Of a stretch of 8,810 nucleotides of DNA, positions 7,714-8,810 are shown in pieces (within the stretch, counting starts at the first letter, position 1; every line of letters starts with the position of its first letter). Location: the NCBI GenBank assembly GCA_011524845.1, contig WTJL01000058.1, positions 25,463 through 34,272 on the forward strand. The letters are read 5' to 3'. The notes beneath the pieces are model-generated. The model ran no database searches, was not told where the DNA came from, and saw nothing but the letters and a program-made list of their open reading frames with translations. Made by a program: the position numbers and the translations under genes. Origin of the DNA: Flavobacteriales bacterium (GTDB lineage: Bacteria > Bacteroidota > Bacteroidia > Flavobacteriales_D > Sanyastnellaceae).

Positions 7714-8598
7714 GTGAAGCAAGAGTTTTCCATCAAGGACTTAGAGAATCTGTCAGGCGTCAAGGCACACACCATCCGTGCCTGGGAGCAGCGCTATGCC
7801 TTGTTGAATCCTTCGCGTTCGGACACCAACATCCGCACCTATTCTGGAGAAGACCTGAAGCGTTTGTTGAACGTGAGCCTGTTGGTGGAACGCGGTTTGA
7901 AAATCTCCAAAGTGGCGGTCATGACCACGGAGGAATTGAACAAAGCCGTGGTGGAGGCACCGGTGGAAGGTGGCCAACAGGGTGAATTGGTTGCTCAGCA
8001 ACGGCTGAAGGTGGCCATGATGAGCTACGACGAGCAGCTCTTTCGCGACACCATGGACGAGTGTGTGGGGCGCCTGGGGTTTGAAGCGACCATTGTCAGT
8101 GTATGCTTGCCCTTCCTCGCGGAAGTGGGGGTGCTGTGGCTGACCGACGCCATTTGCCCGGCGAACGAGCACTTCATGAGCAACCTGCTCCGTCAGACGT
8201 TGTACGCCCAAATCCACGACGCGCCCATCCCCGACGTGACCGACGACACGGTCTACGTGCTGTACCTGCCGGAACGTGAGATCCACGACATTTCCCTGCT
8301 CTTTGTGCATCAGTTGTGCCGTGCCCACGGCAAGCGCAGCGTGCTGTTGGGCCAAAGCGTGCCGTTCGATGACCTGCCTGCGGTGGCTGCACAGTTCCCC
8401 AACGTGGCGTTTGTGACCTACTGCACGACATCTCCGGCCGAGCACCAAGCTCAGGCGTACGTGGACCGCATTGTTCGGACATTCGAGGGGAGCGACATCA
8501 CGTTCCATTTGGCTGGAAGCGTGTTCAAAGAGGCCTCACCCGCCCAAGGCGTCACGATCGACGTCACTGGAGGGGATTTGGTCCAGCGGTTGTTTTGA
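7714..8598 (+). CDS. MerR-family regulator with cobalamin-binding-type C-terminal domain (LitR/CarH-like)
   Basis: This is a DNA-binding regulator of 294 residues. Residues 4-72 form a MerR winged helix-turn-helix, with FSIKDLENLSGVKAHTIRAW (5-24) followed by EQRY and the wing segment SDTNIRTYS (36-44). Residues about 95-168 match the helical cap of B12-binding regulators and keep the CarH-type W-x9-EH motif (Trp142, Glu152, His153). The remainder (about 178-294) is Rossmann-like. Its usual DxHxxG cobalamin loop is here E189-I-H191-D-I-S194: the cobalt-ligand His is kept, while Asp is Glu and Gly is Ser. CarH proteins repress carotenoid genes in the dark and release DNA when light breaks bound adenosylcobalamin; whether this one binds B12 is inference. 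The GTG start at 7714 gives the standard family N-terminus. An in-frame ATG at 7612 would add 34 unrelated residues and overlap the divergent gene. Confidence 0.88.
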   Translation: MKQEFSIKDLENLSGVKAHTIRAWEQRYALLNPSRSDTNIRTYSGEDLKRLLNVSLLVERGLKISKVAVMTTEELNKAVVEAPVEGGQQGELVAQQRLKVAMMSYDEQLFRDTMDECVGRLGFEATIVSVCLPFLAEVGVLWLTDAICPANEHFMSNLLRQTLYAQIHDAPIPDVTDDTVYVLYLPEREIHDISLLFVHQLCRAHGKRSVLLGQSVPFDDLPAVAAQFPNVAFVTYCTTSPAEHQAQAYVDRIVRTFEGSDITFHLAGSVFKEASPAQGVTIDVTGGDLVQRLF

Positions 8599-8615
8599 AC
8601 AGCCACCCCACATTG

Positions 8616-8754
8616 TTTGTTGAACGAAATTTTTGATTGTAACCTGTTCGTAATCAGCGTTCAGGGCACTTTTGTTGAACATTTTGGGAAAATTGTTGAA
8701 CAAAATTTTGGCTTCAACGAAGTTTTGTTGAATCTTTGGCTTGAATCGTTAAAC
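8616..8754 (+). repeat. Array of TTGTT-n-AACAA-type repeats, candidate operator sites
   Basis: GTTGAAC occurs exactly at 8619-8625, 8674-8680 and 8695-8701, with near copies GTTGAAT at 8727-8733 and GTTAAAC at 8748-8754, and GTTGAAG on the minus strand at 8712-8718. The site at 8693-8703 is a perfect dyad, TTGTTGAACAA, and the others are degenerate versions of it. Starts of the four downstream plus-strand sites are 21, 32 and 21 bp apart, close to whole helical turns. Their position around the candidate promoter suggests binding sites for the neighbouring MerR-type protein. This is inferred from position and pattern only. Confidence 0.65.
8707..8738 (+). promoter_or_regulatory. Candidate Bacteroidota-type promoter for the sigma-factor gene
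   Basis: TTTG at 8707-8710 is followed after 20 bp by AATCTTTG at 8731-8738. This is one mismatch from the phylum consensus TTTG-N(about 19-21)-TAnnTTTG. Transcription would start around 8743-8746, leaving a leader of about 20 bases before the ATG at 8764. Repeat sites lie just upstream of the -33 element, inside the spacer (minus strand), across the -7 element and in the leader, so a bound repressor would block it. Confidence 0.5.
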
Positions 8755-8763
8755 AAATCGATC

Positions 8764-8810
8764 ATGAGCACACTCGAATTCAACCAGCTTCTTGTCAGCC
8801 AGTCTGACTT
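8764..8810 (+). CDS. Probable ECF-type RNA polymerase sigma factor, N-terminal 15 codons only
   Basis: The window ends 47 bases into this gene. The visible peptide MSTLEFNQLLVSQSD resembles the start of Bacteroidota ECF sigma factors, where a similar FNxLL segment precedes the region-2 helices, but 15 residues cannot prove the family. Support comes from the promoter-like element with a leader of about 20 bases, and from the place just downstream of a LitR/CarH-like regulator. As I recall, an ECF sigma factor commonly sits between such a regulator and carotenoid genes in this phylum. If correct, the protein would direct RNA polymerase to light- or stress-induced promoters. Another small regulatory protein remains possible. 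Confidence 0.55.
   Translation, partial: MSTLEFNQLLVSQSD

Larger units (their letters stand above)
8599..8763 (+). promoter_or_regulatory. AT-rich control region between the MerR-type regulator and the sigma-factor gene
   Basis: These 165 bp contain no gene and are strikingly AT-rich compared with the flanking coding DNA (51 G or C in 150 bases over 8611-8760). They hold the GTTGAAC repeat array, a duplicated TTTGGCTT block and the candidate sigma-factor promoter listed separately. No GC-rich terminator hairpin for the MerR-type gene was found, so read-through into the sigma-factor gene is possible. Confidence 0.75.

Noticed and set aside
7753..8508. Minus-strand frame of 251 codons opposite the MerR-type gene
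   Set aside because: It is His/Gln-rich antisense sequence without domains; the plus strand has an intact MerR fold and W-x9-EH motif.
8689..8709. AT-rich near-palindrome read as a terminator of the MerR-type gene
   Set aside because: The stem is made of A-T pairs with little G-C, and it coincides with the repeat array, so an operator is a better reading than a terminator.

Overview
The window looks like chromosomal DNA from a GC-rich member of the Bacteroidota, probably Flavobacteriales-like. Three things point there: a PorQ homologue (type IX secretion occurs only in this phylum), the short Bacteroidota form of a GlmU-like protein, and matches to the phylum's TTTG / TAnnTTTG promoter pattern. 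No mobile element, CRISPR array, rRNA or tRNA was seen. Almost every base is coding, and four of the six genes lie on the minus strand.

Layout. Positions 1-6384 hold a tight minus-strand run, transcribed right to left: lon (ATP-dependent protease), porQ (type IX secretion outer-membrane protein), cmk (cytidylate kinase), then a lipoprotein joining a GH3 N-acetylglucosaminidase to a beta-lactamase-type serine hydrolase. The last gene runs off the left edge and has no stop in the window. Spacings are 10 bp, 30 bp and a one-base TGATG overlap, so one operon is likely. A 140-bp gap separates lon from an upstream minus-strand gene for the GlmU-like nucleotidyltransferase/acetyltransferase (6525-7631).

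A divergent intergenic region (about 7632-7713) then leads to a plus-strand MerR-family regulator with a cobalamin-binding-type C-terminal half, similar to LitR/CarH (7714-8598). After it come 165 bp of AT-rich DNA (34% G+C by hand count over 8611-8760) packed with GTTGAAC-type repeats. The first 47 bases of another gene follow, probably an ECF-type sigma factor.

How the parts fit. The left part serves housekeeping and envelope functions: proteolysis, nucleotide supply, surface protein export and peptidoglycan turnover. The right part looks like the start of a regulatory locus. A possible B12/light-sensing repressor lies next to an operator-like repeat array that overlaps the candidate promoter of a sigma factor. 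In other Bacteroidota, as I recall, such a pair often stands before carotenoid genes, but nothing beyond the sigma-factor start is visible here. This repeat array is the best candidate for something undescribed; the rest of the window is fairly ordinary.
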